DNA of 64,000 nt from NCBI RefSeq assembly GCF_001010355.1, contig NZ_JPLA01000009.1:48114-112113 (forward strand). Reading direction: 5' to 3'. The position numbers and the translations under genes were made by a program. Numbering within the stretch: the first letter of the stretch is position 1; each line of letters begins with the position of its first letter. This DNA comes from Dyella japonica DSM 16301. GTDB taxonomy: Bacteria; Pseudomonadota; Gammaproteobacteria; Xanthomonadales; Rhodanobacteraceae. The notes under the pieces were generated by a model that worked only from the letters and a program-made list of their open reading frames with translations, did not search any database and was not told where the DNA came from. Positions 43,153-52,212 of this stretch are shown here, piece by piece.

Positions 43153-44016
43153 ATGATCGCTAGCGTGCTCAAGTGGATCGTGCCCTGGGAGTTCTCCTGG
43201 GTGTTTCTGCTCGGCTTTCTCGCCTGCTGCGTGCTGTATGTGCGCGGCAGCCGCCGCCTGAAGGTGAGCTTCGGCCGCCGCCTGTCGTTCTGGACGGGCA
43301 TGGCGCTGATCTATGTGTCGCTGCACACCTATCTGGATTATTTCTTCGAGCATGAGTTCTTCATGCATCGCATCCAGCAGATCCTGCTGCACCATCTGGC
43401 GCCCTTGCTGATCATTGCCTCGTATCCCGGCACCGTGCTGCACAAGGGGATGCCGTTCGCATGGCGCCTGCGACTGCTGCATCCGGTCCGGCGTTCGGCG
43501 CCGTGGCGCATGGCGAGCGCGGTGTGGTGCAACCCGGCGGTGGCCACGGTGCTGTTCGTCGCGTTCATCCTGATCTGGCTGATCCCGTCGATGCAGACGC
43601 TCGCCATGCTCGATTGGCGCATCTACCGCTTCATGAACTGGTCGATGCTGGCCAGCGGCTTCACCTACTGGTGGCTGGTGCTCGACCATCGCCCGCGTCC
43701 GCCGGGCCGCATGACGCCCGGCATCCGCGTGCTGTCGCCGGGCATCACCATGACGCCGCAGATCCTGGCCGGCGCCATCGTCACGTTCTCCAAGGCCGAT
43801 CTTTATCCGATCTTCGAAATCTGCGGCCGCGCCTTCACCTTCAACGTGCTCACGGCGCAGTTGGTGGGCGGGGTGATCATGTGGGTGCCGGCGGCGCTGA
43901 TCGAATCCATCGGCGGCCTGCTGGCCATGCGCCAGTGGTTGCGGCTATCGCGCAGTGGGCGTATTCGGCGCAAGCCGTGGCCGACGAGACGGTCGGCTGC
44001 AACAGCCCAACAGTAG
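43153..44016 (+). CDS. CtaG-like cytochrome oxidase assembly membrane protein
   Basis: 287 residues with about seven membrane helices and many His residues at helix ends: FFEHEFFMHRIQQILLHHLAPLLIIASYPG, then MNWSMLASGFTYWWLVLDHRPRPPG and SPGITMTPQILAGAIVTF. This is the caa3-type CtaG (COG3336-like) family, implicated in copper delivery or assembly of heme-copper oxidases. No oxidase subunits are in the window. PCuAC and Sco genes are convergent with it across repeat copy F. Confidence 0.9.
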   Translation: MIASVLKWIVPWEFSWVFLLGFLACCVLYVRGSRRLKVSFGRRLSFWTGMALIYVSLHTYLDYFFEHEFFMHRIQQILLHHLAPLLIIASYPGTVLHKGMPFAWRLRLLHPVRRSAPWRMASAVWCNPAVATVLFVAFILIWLIPSMQTLAMLDWRIYRFMNWSMLASGFTYWWLVLDHRPRPPGRMTPGIRVLSPGITMTPQILAGAIVTFSKADLYPIFEICGRAFTFNVLTAQLVGGVIMWVPAALIESIGGLLAMRQWLRLSRSGRIRRKPWPTRRSAATAQQ

Positions 44017-44024
44017 CAGTCACC

Positions 44025-44112
44025 GTGGGAGCGCACCCTGTGCGCGACGCGGGCTTGCGATGCCTCCATCCGATCGGCTACCGGACCCGTCGCGCACAGG
44101 GTGCGCTCCCAC
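44025..44112. repeat. Paired-palindrome repeat, copy F
   Basis: Arms of 24 bases at 44025-44048 and 44089-44112 (GTGGGAGCGCAC... ), 40-base spacer, between the convergent CtaG-like and PCuAC genes. Confidence 0.95.
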
Positions 44113-44129
44113 AGGTGGTGGGGTGGGCT

Positions 44130-44579
44130 TTATCCACCGGTGGCGTTGGCAGGCCGCGCAATAAAGTCAGCATCCAGCGTACTGCCATCCCCAAAGCTGA
44201 GCGTCACCTTGACATTGTCGCCAACCTTCACCGGTGCCGCGGCCTTCATCAGCATCAGGTGATAACCGCCGGGAGACAGCTCGGCCTTGCTGTGCGCAGG
44301 GATGGCAAGCTCATCGACCATCGCCATGCGGTTGACGCCGCCGGCGCCGCTGCTCTGGTGCAGCATGGCTTCTCCGTAACTCGCACTATGCGCACCACGC
44401 AGGCTCGCTGCCTGGTCACCGGTGTTCTCAAGCGTGACGTAGGCGCCGGCAGGAAGATCGCCGGGAAGCACGCGGATCCAGGCGCCGGTGATGCGAATGT
44501 GCTCGGCCTCGGTGGCATGCGCGCCGGTGGCCATCAGCAGGCCGGCGACGAGCAGGGGCAGGGCGATACGACGACTCAT
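44130..44579 (-). CDS. PCu(A)C periplasmic copper chaperone
   Basis: 149 residues with a signal peptide (to about 22, GAHA). The family copper-site pattern H-x10-M-x21-H-x-M fits exactly: His74, Met85, His107 and Met109. It should bind Cu(I) in the periplasm and pass it to Sco or directly to the CuA/CuB sites of cytochrome oxidase. Its start overlaps the Sco stop by 4 bases (ATGA), so the two are translationally coupled. Confidence 0.95.
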   Translation of the reverse strand: MSRRIALPLLVAGLLMATGAHATEAEHIRITGAWIRVLPGDLPAGAYVTLENTGDQAASLRGAHSASYGEAMLHQSSGAGGVNRMAMVDELAIPAHSKAELSPGGYHLMLMKAAAPVKVGDNVKVTLSFGDGSTLDADFIARPANATGG

Positions 44580-45214
44580 GACGATGATCCCGGGCTCAGC
44601 AGCAGATGCAGGTCGTGCACCATCTCGTCCTGCGTGTTGTTGGGCGTGGACAGCAGGCGCGCCTTGCCCTGGCTGTCGAACAGATAGATGGCCGAACTGT
44701 GGGTCACTTCGTACTGGCCGTCGGAACGATCAGGCTCGCGCGTGAAGGCCGAGCGATAGCGTTTGCTCAGCGCTTCGATCTCGCGCGGCGTGCCGGTCAA
44801 GCCGACCGCACGCGGATCGAATGCGTTGACGTAGGCGTGCATGATCTCGGGAGTATCGCGTGCAGGGTCGACACTGACAAACAGGATGCGCGCACCATCG
44901 GCCAAGGGCCCCAGGCGCTGCATCACCACGTGCAACTGGGCCAGCGTCAGCGGGCAAACATCGGGGCAGTGCGTGTAGCCGAAATACAGCAGCACCACCT
45001 TGCCGCGATAGTCCTGGCCAGCGACCTTCTTGCCGTGGTCGTCGACCAGCTGAAAGGCCAGATCCGGCATATGGCCGGTGACATTGGTGAGCCGCCATTC
45101 GATGTTGTCGTCGCGATGGCAGCCGGCCAGCAGGCAGGTGCCGAAGGCCAGCATCAGCAGCATCAGCCACCGGCGGGTGCGACAACGCTTCGTGCGAGAA
45201 TCGATAGGCATCAT
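44576..45214 (-). CDS. Sco1/SenC-family copper metallochaperone lipoprotein
   Basis: 212 residues from the ATG at 45214 (a second ATG is 3 bases later). A lipobox LLAGC gives lipidation at Cys32, so it is anchored to the membrane facing the periplasm. The thioredoxin-like domain has the copper-binding CPDVC (Cys83, Cys87) in YFGYTHCPDVCPL and the distal His in VTHSSAIYLFD. It should deliver copper to, or reduce, the CuA site of cytochrome c oxidase. It is the first gene of a two-gene copper-delivery operon with PCuAC. Confidence 0.95.
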   Translation of the reverse strand: MMPIDSRTKRCRTRRWLMLLMLAFGTCLLAGCHRDDNIEWRLTNVTGHMPDLAFQLVDDHGKKVAGQDYRGKVVLLYFGYTHCPDVCPLTLAQLHVVMQRLGPLADGARILFVSVDPARDTPEIMHAYVNAFDPRAVGLTGTPREIEALSKRYRSAFTREPDRSDGQYEVTHSSAIYLFDSQGKARLLSTPNNTQDEMVHDLHLLLSPGSSS

Positions 45215-45268
45215 CCAGCCAGCATACGACACTGGCCGCCCGCCTGGACGGCGGCCATCTGAGGAGCC

Positions 45269-45661
45269 ATGCGCATGCGACAAACTGCCTACGCGACAGG
45301 CGTGCTGGTCGGCCTGGCCGGCGCCAGCGCCGTGATCCTCGGCGCGTTCGGTGCGCATGCCTTGCGCGACGTGCTCGATGCCCGCGGCAGCGAGCTTTGG
45401 CATACGGCGGTGAGCTACCACTTCTGGCATGCGCTGGCGCTCGCCTTCGCGGTGATGGCGGCTTCGGGGCGCGCACGCCGTGTCGCCATCACCGCGTTCG
45501 CCATCGGCATCGTGGTGTTCTCCGGCAGCCTTTACGCGCTGGCGCTGGGCGCGCCTCGCTGGTTCGGCGCGATCACGCCGCTGGGCGGCGTGGCCTTTAT
45601 CGTGGGCTGGATCGCGCTTGGCGTCGCGCTGGCCGCTCGCACCCGTCGCGACGATGCCTGA
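45269..45661 (+). CDS. DUF423 membrane protein
   Basis: 130 residues from the ATG at 45269, right after GAGGAG. Four membrane helices: VLVGLAGASAVILGAFGAHAL, YHFWHALALAFAVMAA, AITAFAIGIVVFSGSLYALAL and ITPLGGVAFIVGWIALGVALA. The GAFGAHALRD element and WHTAVSYHFWHALAL are typical of DUF423. Function unknown. It is divergent from the Sco gene. Confidence 0.93.
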   Translation: MRMRQTAYATGVLVGLAGASAVILGAFGAHALRDVLDARGSELWHTAVSYHFWHALALAFAVMAASGRARRVAITAFAIGIVVFSGSLYALALGAPRWFGAITPLGGVAFIVGWIALGVALAARTRRDDA

Positions 45662-45667
45662 GGACGC

Positions 45668-46132
45668 TCAGGCGCGTTCCACCCGCGCCGCGTAGCAGCC
45701 CGGTCGCGCCATGTGGATGTGCAGATAGGCGACCGTCGGATCGGCAAACAGGCGCTCGATCAGCGGCTCCAGCGCGGTGCCCTGGGCCACGTCGGCATCG
45801 CGCAGCATGCCTTGCTCGTCGAAGCCGCGCACGGAGAGCAGCCGGCGACGCAATTGGTCGGGCACTTCATCGATGCGGTCGTATTGCTGTTCGCCTTCGC
45901 GGATGTAGATCGCGTGGGTCGAACGGAATGGCGAGTTGGCGGGCTGGTGTTCGTAGTTGAGCAGGATCAGCGGCTGCCCAGGCTCGGCGTCGGTCAGGCT
46001 GATGCGGCACGGATAACCATGCGGCTGATCGGCCACCACGCGCATGGCCTGACGCTGCGCCAGCGCTTCGTCGGAGAGCGAGAACAGTTCGGCAAACGGT
46101 TCGGCGGGCAGGCCGGAAAGACGGAAATGCAT
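45668..46132 (-). CDS. DUF1203-like conserved protein
   Basis: 154 residues from the ATG at 46132, with AGGAG upstream. It matches the DUF1203 pattern: FRLSGLPAEPFAELFSLSDEALA, PGYPCRISLTDAEPGQPLILLNYEHQ-type centre and TVAYLHIHMARPGCYAARVER at the end. It is cytoplasmic, without membrane segments. Function unknown. It ends 6 bases from the convergent DUF423 gene. Confidence 0.85.
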   Translation of the reverse strand: MHFRLSGLPAEPFAELFSLSDEALAQRQAMRVVADQPHGYPCRISLTDAEPGQPLILLNYEHQPANSPFRSTHAIYIREGEQQYDRIDEVPDQLRRRLLSVRGFDEQGMLRDADVAQGTALEPLIERLFADPTVAYLHIHMARPGCYAARVERA

Positions 46133-46212
46133 GACGGGGCTCCTGGGATTCGACGGTTCCCAGCGTCGCGCGATCAAGCTTTTCCGGCCATCCGATTCTT
46201 GCGCTCAGCGGC

Positions 46213-46416
46213 TCAGTCGACGCGAAACACCTGCACGCCCTCGCACTCGGGGCAACGGTAGCTTTGCAGTTCGATGCGCTGTTCCTGCGACCATCGCTGC
46301 GCTTCGGCGGGCAGGGGATCGTAGCGTTCCATCGCCACGCTTTCGCCGGTATTGGAGCAGGTGTCGCACAGCACCGGGCCGTCAGGCAGCAGGCGATAGG
46401 TTTGGCTCTCGGCCAT
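46213..46416 (-). CDS. Small zinc-ribbon-like hypothetical protein
   Basis: 67 residues. Two CxxC pairs (CDTC at 17-20 and CPEC at 55-58) suggest one bound zinc. The rest is charged. No family named. It follows a suitable ribosome-binding region (GGAG) and lies between the DUF1203-like gene and the Arc-type repressor gene on the same strand. Confidence 0.65.
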   Translation of the reverse strand: MAESQTYRLLPDGPVLCDTCSNTGESVAMERYDPLPAEAQRWSQEQRIELQSYRCPECEGVQVFRVD

Positions 46417-46509
46417 GGCGGTTCTCCGGACGTCACTGAAGCAACGAAGCTAGCGCCGGTGCCGTGCAGGCCGCGTCGAAGCGGGATAAACGTCGCGGGC
46501 GTTCACGCC

Positions 46510-46701
46510 TCAATCGGTGTCGTCGTCCTGCACGGGTTCGGCTGCCTCGCGCTTGAGGCGCCCCTGCTTGCGCAAGGCCTCGCGCAGTACGAATTCGATC
46601 TGCGCATTGACGCTGCGCAGATCGTCGTCGGCCCAGCGCTGCATGGCTTCGAGCACCGCAGCACTGATACGTAGCGGATAGGCTTTTTTCTCACCCGCCA
46701 T
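46510..46701 (-). CDS. Arc/ribbon-helix-helix DNA-binding protein
   Basis: 63 residues from the ATG at 46701, which overlaps the end of the SPFH gene. The segment AYPLRISAAVLEAMQRWADDDLRSVNAQIEFVLREALRKQGR fits the Arc-type ribbon-helix-helix fold: a beta strand with alternating residues, then two helices with RSVNAQIE matching the Arc RSVNSEI element. It probably binds DNA as a dimer. The palindrome at 47594-47612 upstream of the SPFH gene is a natural candidate operator. An acidic tail ends the protein. Confidence 0.85.
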   Translation of the reverse strand: MAGEKKAYPLRISAAVLEAMQRWADDDLRSVNAQIEFVLREALRKQGRLKREAAEPVQDDDTD

Positions 46702-47566
46702 AGAGCGTGCCGGCATTCACCACCGGTTGGGTGGACCGATCGCCGCACAACACCACCAGCAGGTTGCTGACCATGGCGGCCTTGCGCTCTTCGTCCAGCT
46801 CCACCACGCCTTGTACCTTCAGCTTGTCCAGCGCCATCGCCACCATGCCCACGGCGCCTTCCACGATGCGTTCGCGCGCTGCCACGATGGCATTGGCCTG
46901 CTGGCGCTGCAGCATGGCCTGAGCGATTTCCTGCGCGTAGGCGAGGTGGCTGATGCGCGCTTCGATCACATGCACACCGGCCTTTTCCAGCCGCGCCTGG
47001 ATTTCGTCGCGCAGGTGGTTGTTGATGACCTCGCCATGGCTGCGCAGCGACGGCTTGCCATCGTCGTGCGCGTCATAAGGGTAGTTCTGGGCCATCTGGC
47101 GCAAGGCCGACTCGCTCTGGATGGTTACGAAGTTCTCATAGTCGTCCACGCAGAACACCGCTTCGGCCGTGTCGATCACTTCCCACACCACCACGGCGGC
47201 AATTTCGATCGGATTGCCGTCGCTGTCGTTGACCTTGAGCTTGCTGCTCTCGAAGTTGCGCACGCGCAGCGAGACGCGGCGACGGCTGCAGAACGGGTTG
47301 GTCCAGCGCAGGCCTTCCTCGCGCACGGTGCCGTGGTACTTGCCGAACAACTGCAGTACCTGGCCTTCATTCGGCGCCACCTGGAAGAAACCCTTGGCCA
47401 TGAAACCGGCCAGCAGGTGGATGGCGATGCCCAGGCCGATCGCGACGACGACCGGCGCCTCGTGCACCAGTCCGTAGCCTTCCAGCGCCAGGCCGACGGC
47501 GCCGAGGAGTAGGACGAAGAAGACCGTGGGGATGCCGGCGGTCGAAAAGCCTTGCTGTTCGTTCAT
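46691..47566 (-). CDS. SPFH/band-7 domain membrane protein
   Basis: 291 residues from the ATG at 47566, with GGGAGG upstream. Two N-terminal membrane helices ([19 protein letters not shown] and [19 protein letters not shown]), then a band-7 domain: [34 protein letters not shown], then [29 protein letters not shown] coiled coil with [24 protein letters not shown] follows. It probably forms membrane scaffolds. The operon is SPFH-RHH, and a transglutaminase gene lies upstream. Confidence 0.93.
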   Translation of the reverse strand: MNEQQGFSTAGIPTVFFVLLLGAVGLALEGYGLVHEAPVVVAIGLGIAIHLLAGFMAKGFFQVAPNEGQVLQLFGKYHGTVREEGLRWTNPFCSRRRVSLRVRNFESSKLKVNDSDGNPIEIAAVVVWEVIDTAEAVFCVDDYENFVTIQSESALRQMAQNYPYDAHDDGKPSLRSHGEVINNHLRDEIQARLEKAGVHVIEARISHLAYAQEIAQAMLQRQQANAIVAARERIVEGAVGMVAMALDKLKVQGVVELDEERKAAMVSNLLVVLCGDRSTQPVVNAGTLYGG

Positions 47567-47593
47567 GGGGGTTCCTCCCTGGGTACGGAAAGT

Positions 47594-47612
47594 AGATATC
47601 AAAATGATATCT
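47594..47612. promoter_or_regulatory. AT-rich palindrome upstream of the SPFH/RHH operon
   Basis: Perfect inverted repeat AGATATC-AAAAT-GATATCT, 27 bases before the SPFH start codon. It stands out from the GC-rich surroundings. Ribbon-helix-helix repressors bind short palindromes near their own promoter, and such a repressor is encoded as the second gene of this operon. Confidence 0.6.
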
Positions 47613-47627
47613 GGTGCAAGGAGGAGG

Positions 47628-49124
47628 TTAGTCCCGAGTGGCGACCGTGCCGCTCGTAAGGGCCGCGGTCTGCTCAGGCACGGTGCCGATCTGGGCGATC
47701 CGCATCTGCCCGAACAGGTTGGCAAGGTTGAAGAAGTGCCAGGGATCGCCGTCGCCGCTGTCCAGCGCGATATGGGTGCTGTCGAAGTGCCCCAGGGCGG
47801 CGTCGAAGCTCTGCCAGCGTCCATGCACCCAGGCCTGCACCCAGGCGTGCGGCACGAATACGCGCGAGCTGTCGGCGTAGTGGTCGGCGTAGACCATGCC
47901 GGTCACCACGCGGGCGGGGATATGTTCCGCGCGCGCCAGCGCCGCCAGCAGCACGGCGTGTTCCTTGCAGTCGCCCGCGCGCTCCTGCACCACCTCCATG
48001 GCGGAGGCGTAGCCGATGTCACGGCTGTGGGGCGGGATATAGGCGCTGACGAAATCGCGCAGCTGGATCATCTTCTGCAGATCGTCCTCGGCCCCGATCA
48101 CCGCCTGCGCCGCCAGCTGGCGGATCGGCGGCGCGTCGGACTGGACCCAGGCATTGGGCTCCGTGTCCGCCGGCACCGGTGCCGGTTGGCCGCCGGCCAC
48201 GGGATTGCCCACATCCACCAGCCAGTTGCCGTGACCCAGCGACGTGACGCGCTGTTCATCCGTGCTGATCAGGGGCTGGGCATCGCCGTCCGAGACATGG
48301 ATGACGTAGCGCAGAAAGCCCGCGCGCATGGTCGAGGACAGTCCTTGCGGTGAATCCACCATGGACGCTCGCAGCATGTCGATGTCCTGCACCGGCGCGA
48401 GCGCGCAGGCCTCGCTGCAGGCAAGCATGTCCAGCGGATGGCCGAGCATTTCCAGCGAACCCTTGCGGGTCTCGCCGCGTGCATTGACCCATAGGTCCAT
48501 GCGTTGCACGCCACGCGGCGTCTGCAGCACTTCGCGCTGGTGGTTCAGCAGCTCGGTGCCGTCGGGTAGCGCCACGCGTTCGTTGCCCAGCACTTCGATG
48601 TCCACCGAGGCCACGTCCTGGCTTGCCGGATCGAACAGGTTCAACGCGTAGTGCCCTGGATGACTGGCCGCCGCTGCCATGGCTTGCCGCTGTCCGTCGC
48701 TGAGCAGGGCGCCCGTGGGCCAGGCCAGGGTCGACTGGCTGGCCAGGCCCGCCACGGTGGTGGTGATGGCATAGCGGCCATCGGCCTGGCGCTGGCCGTC
48801 GACGATGCTGTCCGAGCTGGACAGCGTGCTGCGCGAATAAAACCCCAGCGGCTGGCTGTCGAGCGTCTCCAGGCTGCGGGTCAGCACCGCCATCGGAACG
48901 GTGCGCCCGGCGCGATTGATCTGGATCTGCAGATCCTGCGTGGTGGTGACGACCTTGCCGTCGTTGACGCGATCGATCCGCAGATGGCCGATGCGACGCC
49001 CGGCCAGCATCACCGTCATCCACGTCGTGTTGCTCGCGGGCGCGCTCTCCATCGCCCCGCCGGCGGCGACAGGGGGAGAGCTCAGCGCGAGCGCCATCGA
49101 TAGCGCGGCAAGCCAGTAGCGCAT
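47628..49124 (-). CDS. Exported transglutaminase-like domain protein
   Basis: 498 residues with a signal peptide ([17 protein letters not shown]). A long N-terminal beta-rich region (30-340) precedes a transglutaminase-like domain carrying the full Cys-His-Asp triad: Cys386 in [10 protein letters not shown], His426 in PHAWVQAW and Asp441 in SFDAALG. Bacterial members of this kind act as periplasmic peptidases or cross-linking enzymes. It lies upstream of the SPFH gene on the same strand with 61 bases between; the palindrome sits in that gap, so the SPFH operon probably has its own promoter. Confidence 0.9.
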   Translation of the reverse strand: MRYWLAALSMALALSSPPVAAGGAMESAPASNTTWMTVMLAGRRIGHLRIDRVNDGKVVTTTQDLQIQINRAGRTVPMAVLTRSLETLDSQPLGFYSRSTLSSSDSIVDGQRQADGRYAITTTVAGLASQSTLAWPTGALLSDGQRQAMAAAASHPGHYALNLFDPASQDVASVDIEVLGNERVALPDGTELLNHQREVLQTPRGVQRMDLWVNARGETRKGSLEMLGHPLDMLACSEACALAPVQDIDMLRASMVDSPQGLSSTMRAGFLRYVIHVSDGDAQPLISTDEQRVTSLGHGNWLVDVGNPVAGGQPAPVPADTEPNAWVQSDAPPIRQLAAQAVIGAEDDLQKMIQLRDFVSAYIPPHSRDIGYASAMEVVQERAGDCKEHAVLLAALARAEHIPARVVTGMVYADHYADSSRVFVPHAWVQAWVHGRWQSFDAALGHFDSTHIALDSGDGDPWHFFNLANLFGQMRIAQIGTVPEQTAALTSGTVATRD

Positions 49125-49269
49125 AGGTCGCTCCGTGGGGACGGTGCAACTACAGTCAATGCCGGTCCGCGTGTTTCGTCAATGGAATTTGCGTGATGAC
49201 GAAGCTGTCGTGCGCGATCGTCCAACCCGCCGTCTACAATGGCGCTTTGCCACCTCCGCGGAGACACCG

Positions 49270-50451
49270 ATGAAGCCCTTTGGCACGCCTTATTCCGATC
49301 ATGCACTGCGGGTGTTGCTGCTGGGGTCGGGCGAACTGGGCAAGGAGGTGGCGATCGAATTGCAGCGCTACGCGGTCGAGGTGATCGCCGTGGATCGCTA
49401 CGCCCACGCGCCGGCGATGCAGGTGGCGCATCGCAGCCACGTCATCGACATGCTGGACGGCGCCGCACTGCGCGCGCTGATCGAACAGGAAAAGCCCGAT
49501 CTCGTGGTGCCGGAGATCGAAGCCATCCACACCGCCACGCTGATGGAGCTGGAAAAGGAAGGCCTGCACGTCATTCCCACCGCGCGCGCCGCCTGGCTCA
49601 CCATGGACCGCGAAGGCATCCGCCGCCTCGCCGCCGAGGAACTGAAGCTGCCGACCTCGCGCTACCGGTTTTGTGACACCGAAGCGGACTACCAGGATGC
49701 GGTGGCCAGCATCGGCCTGCCGTTCGTGATCAAGCCGGTGATGAGTTCCTCCGGCAAGGGCCAGAGCGTGGTGCGCCAGCCTGGCGAGTTGCAGCACGCC
49801 TGGGATTACGCGCAATCGGGCGGCCGCGCCGGCAAGGGGCGCGTGATCGTCGAGGGCTTCGTCGATTTCGACTATGAAATCACCTTGCTCACCGTGCGCC
49901 ACCGCGACGGCGTGAGCTTCTGCGCGCCCATCGGCCATCGCCAGGAAGACGGCGACTATCGCGAATCCTGGCAGCCGCAGCCGATGAGCGCGGCCGCGCT
50001 GGAAGAAGCGCAGCGACAGGCGGCGGCGATCACCGGCGCGCTGGGCGGCTGGGGCGTGTTCGGCGTGGAGTTCTTCGTGAAGGGCGACAGCGTCATTTTC
50101 TCGGAGGTGAGTCCGCGCCCGCACGACACCGGCCTGGTGACGCTGATATCGCAAGACCTTTCGGAGTTTGCCCTGCATGCGCGCGCCATCCTCGGGCTGC
50201 CGATTCCGGTCATTGGCCAGCTCGGACCGTCGGCCTCCTGCGCCGTGCTGGTGGAAGGCGAGGGCGAGGCGCCGCAGTACCACGGCCTGGCCGATGCCCT
50301 GCAGGAGCCCGATACGCAGCTGCGCATCTTCGGCAAGCCGGCCGTGAAGGGTCGTCGCCGCATGGCGGTGACGCTGGCGCGCGACGAGGACGTGGAGGCG
50401 GCGAAGGCCAAGGCGATCCGCGCGGCCAGGAGCATCCGCGTCACGCTTTGA
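49270..50451 (+). CDS. purT: Formate-dependent phosphoribosylglycinamide formyltransferase PurT
   Basis: 393 residues from the ATG at 49270; the frame extends upstream to 49135 without support. The ATP-grasp fold is clear: [19 protein letters not shown] at the N-terminal Rossmann part, [18 protein letters not shown] in the ATP-grasp core, and [31 protein letters not shown] near the end. It makes formyl-GAR from GAR, formate and ATP, the folate-independent third step of purine synthesis. TACAAT at 49235-49240 may be its -10. Confidence 0.97.
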   Translation: MKPFGTPYSDHALRVLLLGSGELGKEVAIELQRYAVEVIAVDRYAHAPAMQVAHRSHVIDMLDGAALRALIEQEKPDLVVPEIEAIHTATLMELEKEGLHVIPTARAAWLTMDREGIRRLAAEELKLPTSRYRFCDTEADYQDAVASIGLPFVIKPVMSSSGKGQSVVRQPGELQHAWDYAQSGGRAGKGRVIVEGFVDFDYEITLLTVRHRDGVSFCAPIGHRQEDGDYRESWQPQPMSAAALEEAQRQAAAITGALGGWGVFGVEFFVKGDSVIFSEVSPRPHDTGLVTLISQDLSEFALHARAILGLPIPVIGQLGPSASCAVLVEGEGEAPQYHGLADALQEPDTQLRIFGKPAVKGRRRMAVTLARDEDVEAAKAKAIRAARSIRVTL

Positions 50452-50571
50452 TGCGCTCAGGCATGGCGTGAAAGGAATACGCTTGTATCGTTGATCGAGT
50501 GGCGGATGCCAGGGGAATCGTCCCCGGCCCCCCTGGATGATCCACAAGACGCCGAACTTAGGGAGACATTG

Positions 50572-52092
50572 ATGCAACCGACAGGCTTCGCCCATTGGCT
50601 GGTGGTGATGGTGGAAACCTTCGCCGCACTGTTTCTGGTGCTGCTGGCGCTGCTGGTCGTGGTGATCGCGGTGGTCTGGCTGGTGGACCGCAACCAGACC
50701 AGCAACTCGGTGCTGCGCAACTTCCCGGTGATCGGCCACTTCCGTTACTGGTTCCTGCACCTGGGCGAGTTTTTCCGCCAATACCTGTATTCCAGCGACC
50801 GCGAGGAATTGCCGTTCAACCGTGCGCAGCGCACCTGGGTGTATCGCGCGGCCAAGAACGTGGACAACACCAACAGCTTCGGTTCCACCCGCGACCTGCG
50901 CGGCGAGGGCGTGCCGTTTTTCGTCAATGCGCCGTTTCCCGCGCTGGGCGAAAAACACGTCGATCCGCTGCCGGTGACGCTGGGCCCGTATTCGCGCGAG
51001 CCGTATTCGCACGCACCGTTCTTCAATATTTCGGCGATGAGTTTCGGTGCGTTGTCGGCGCCGGCGGTGCGCGCGCTGTCGCGCGGCGCGAAAAAGGCCG
51101 GCATCTGGATGGACACTGGCGAGGGCGGTCTGGCGCCGTATCACCTGGAAGGCGGCTGCGACATCATCTTCGAGATCGGCACGGCCAAATACGGCGTGCG
51201 CACGCCCGATGGCAAACTCGACGACAACAAGTTGTTGGCGATCTGCGCGCACCCGCAGGTGAAGATGGTCAGCATCAAGCTTGGCCAGGGCGCCAAGCCC
51301 GGCATGGGCGGGTTGCTGCCGGCCGCGAAGGTGACGCCTGAAATCGCCGCGATTCGCGGCATTCCGGTGGGGCAGGATTCGCAGAGCCCCAACCGTCATC
51401 TGGACATCGGCAACGTGCAGGAGCTGATGGACGCGATCCATCACATCCGCGAACTCACCGGCAAACCGGTCGGCTTCAAGGCGGTGTTTGGTGGCGTGGA
51501 ATGGATTGCTGATCTATGCGATGAAATCAGCAAGCGCGGCATCGAAAGCGCGCCGGACTTCATCATCGTCGACGGTTCGGAAGGCGGCACCGGCGCGGCG
51601 CCGCAGACCCTGATGGAAGGCGTGGGCCTGCCATTGCATGAGGCCTTGCCTGCGCTGGTCGACCTGCTGGTGGTGCGGGGCGTGCGCGAACGCATCAAGG
51701 TGATCTGCTCGGGCAAGTGCATCACGGCGTACGACGTGGCGTGGGCGCTGTCGATGGGTGCCGACTTCGTCAATTCGGCGCGTGGTTTCATGCTGTCGCT
51801 GGGCTGCATCCAGTCGCTGCAGTGCAACCGCAACACGTGTCCCACCGGCGTCACCACGCAGAATCCGAAGTTGCAGCGTGGCCTGGTCGTCGCCGACAAG
51901 AGCGAACGCGTGGCGAACTACGCCACCAACCTGATGCACGAGGTCGGCATCATCGCGCACAGTTGTGGCGTCGACGAGCCGCGGCAGCTCAATCGCACGC
52001 ATTGCCGCGTGGTGGGGGATGACGGTATCTCGGTGCCGTTGGTGAAGTTGTATCCGTATCCGGTGGTGCCGCATGGAACGGCGCGGGCCTGA
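50572..52092 (+). CDS. Membrane-anchored FMN-binding glutamate-synthase-domain protein
   Basis: 506 residues from the ATG at 50572 (GGGAG upstream). One N-terminal membrane helix (FAALFLVLLALLVVVIAVVWLV) precedes a GltB-type FMN/Fe-S domain: FNISAMSFGALSAPAVRALSRGAKKAGIWMDTGEGGL, then VKMVSIKLGQGAKPGMGG, APDFIIVDGSEGGTGAAP and CIQSLQCNRNTCPTGVTTQ, whose cysteines match the 3Fe-4S site. The glutaminase domain of glutamate synthase is missing, so it cannot act as a full synthase from glutamine alone. It probably works with another subunit or has a different reaction. Repeat copy G follows. Confidence 0.92.
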   Translation: MQPTGFAHWLVVMVETFAALFLVLLALLVVVIAVVWLVDRNQTSNSVLRNFPVIGHFRYWFLHLGEFFRQYLYSSDREELPFNRAQRTWVYRAAKNVDNTNSFGSTRDLRGEGVPFFVNAPFPALGEKHVDPLPVTLGPYSREPYSHAPFFNISAMSFGALSAPAVRALSRGAKKAGIWMDTGEGGLAPYHLEGGCDIIFEIGTAKYGVRTPDGKLDDNKLLAICAHPQVKMVSIKLGQGAKPGMGGLLPAAKVTPEIAAIRGIPVGQDSQSPNRHLDIGNVQELMDAIHHIRELTGKPVGFKAVFGGVEWIADLCDEISKRGIESAPDFIIVDGSEGGTGAAPQTLMEGVGLPLHEALPALVDLLVVRGVRERIKVICSGKCITAYDVAWALSMGADFVNSARGFMLSLGCIQSLQCNRNTCPTGVTTQNPKLQRGLVVADKSERVANYATNLMHEVGIIAHSCGVDEPRQLNRTHCRVVGDDGISVPLVKLYPYPVVPHGTARA

Positions 52093-52108
52093 CCGCGACT
52101 GACTTCAC

Positions 52109-52192
52109 TTGTGGGAGCGCACCCTGTGCGCGACGGCCACGCTGTGGTGCATCGCTCCGTCAGGTTGTCGCGCACAGGGTGCACTCCCACAG
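52109..52192. repeat. Paired-palindrome repeat, copy G
   Basis: Arms at 52109-52134 and 52167-52192 with one mismatch (GCACTCCCAC for GCGCTCCCAC), 32-base spacer, between the convergent glutamate-synthase-like and bpt genes. Confidence 0.94.
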
Positions 52193-52212
52193 GAAAGCGG
52201 CGACAACCAGCC

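Noticed and set aside
49234..51444. 736-codon minus-strand frame
   Set aside because: Antisense of purT and the glutamate-synthase-like gene.
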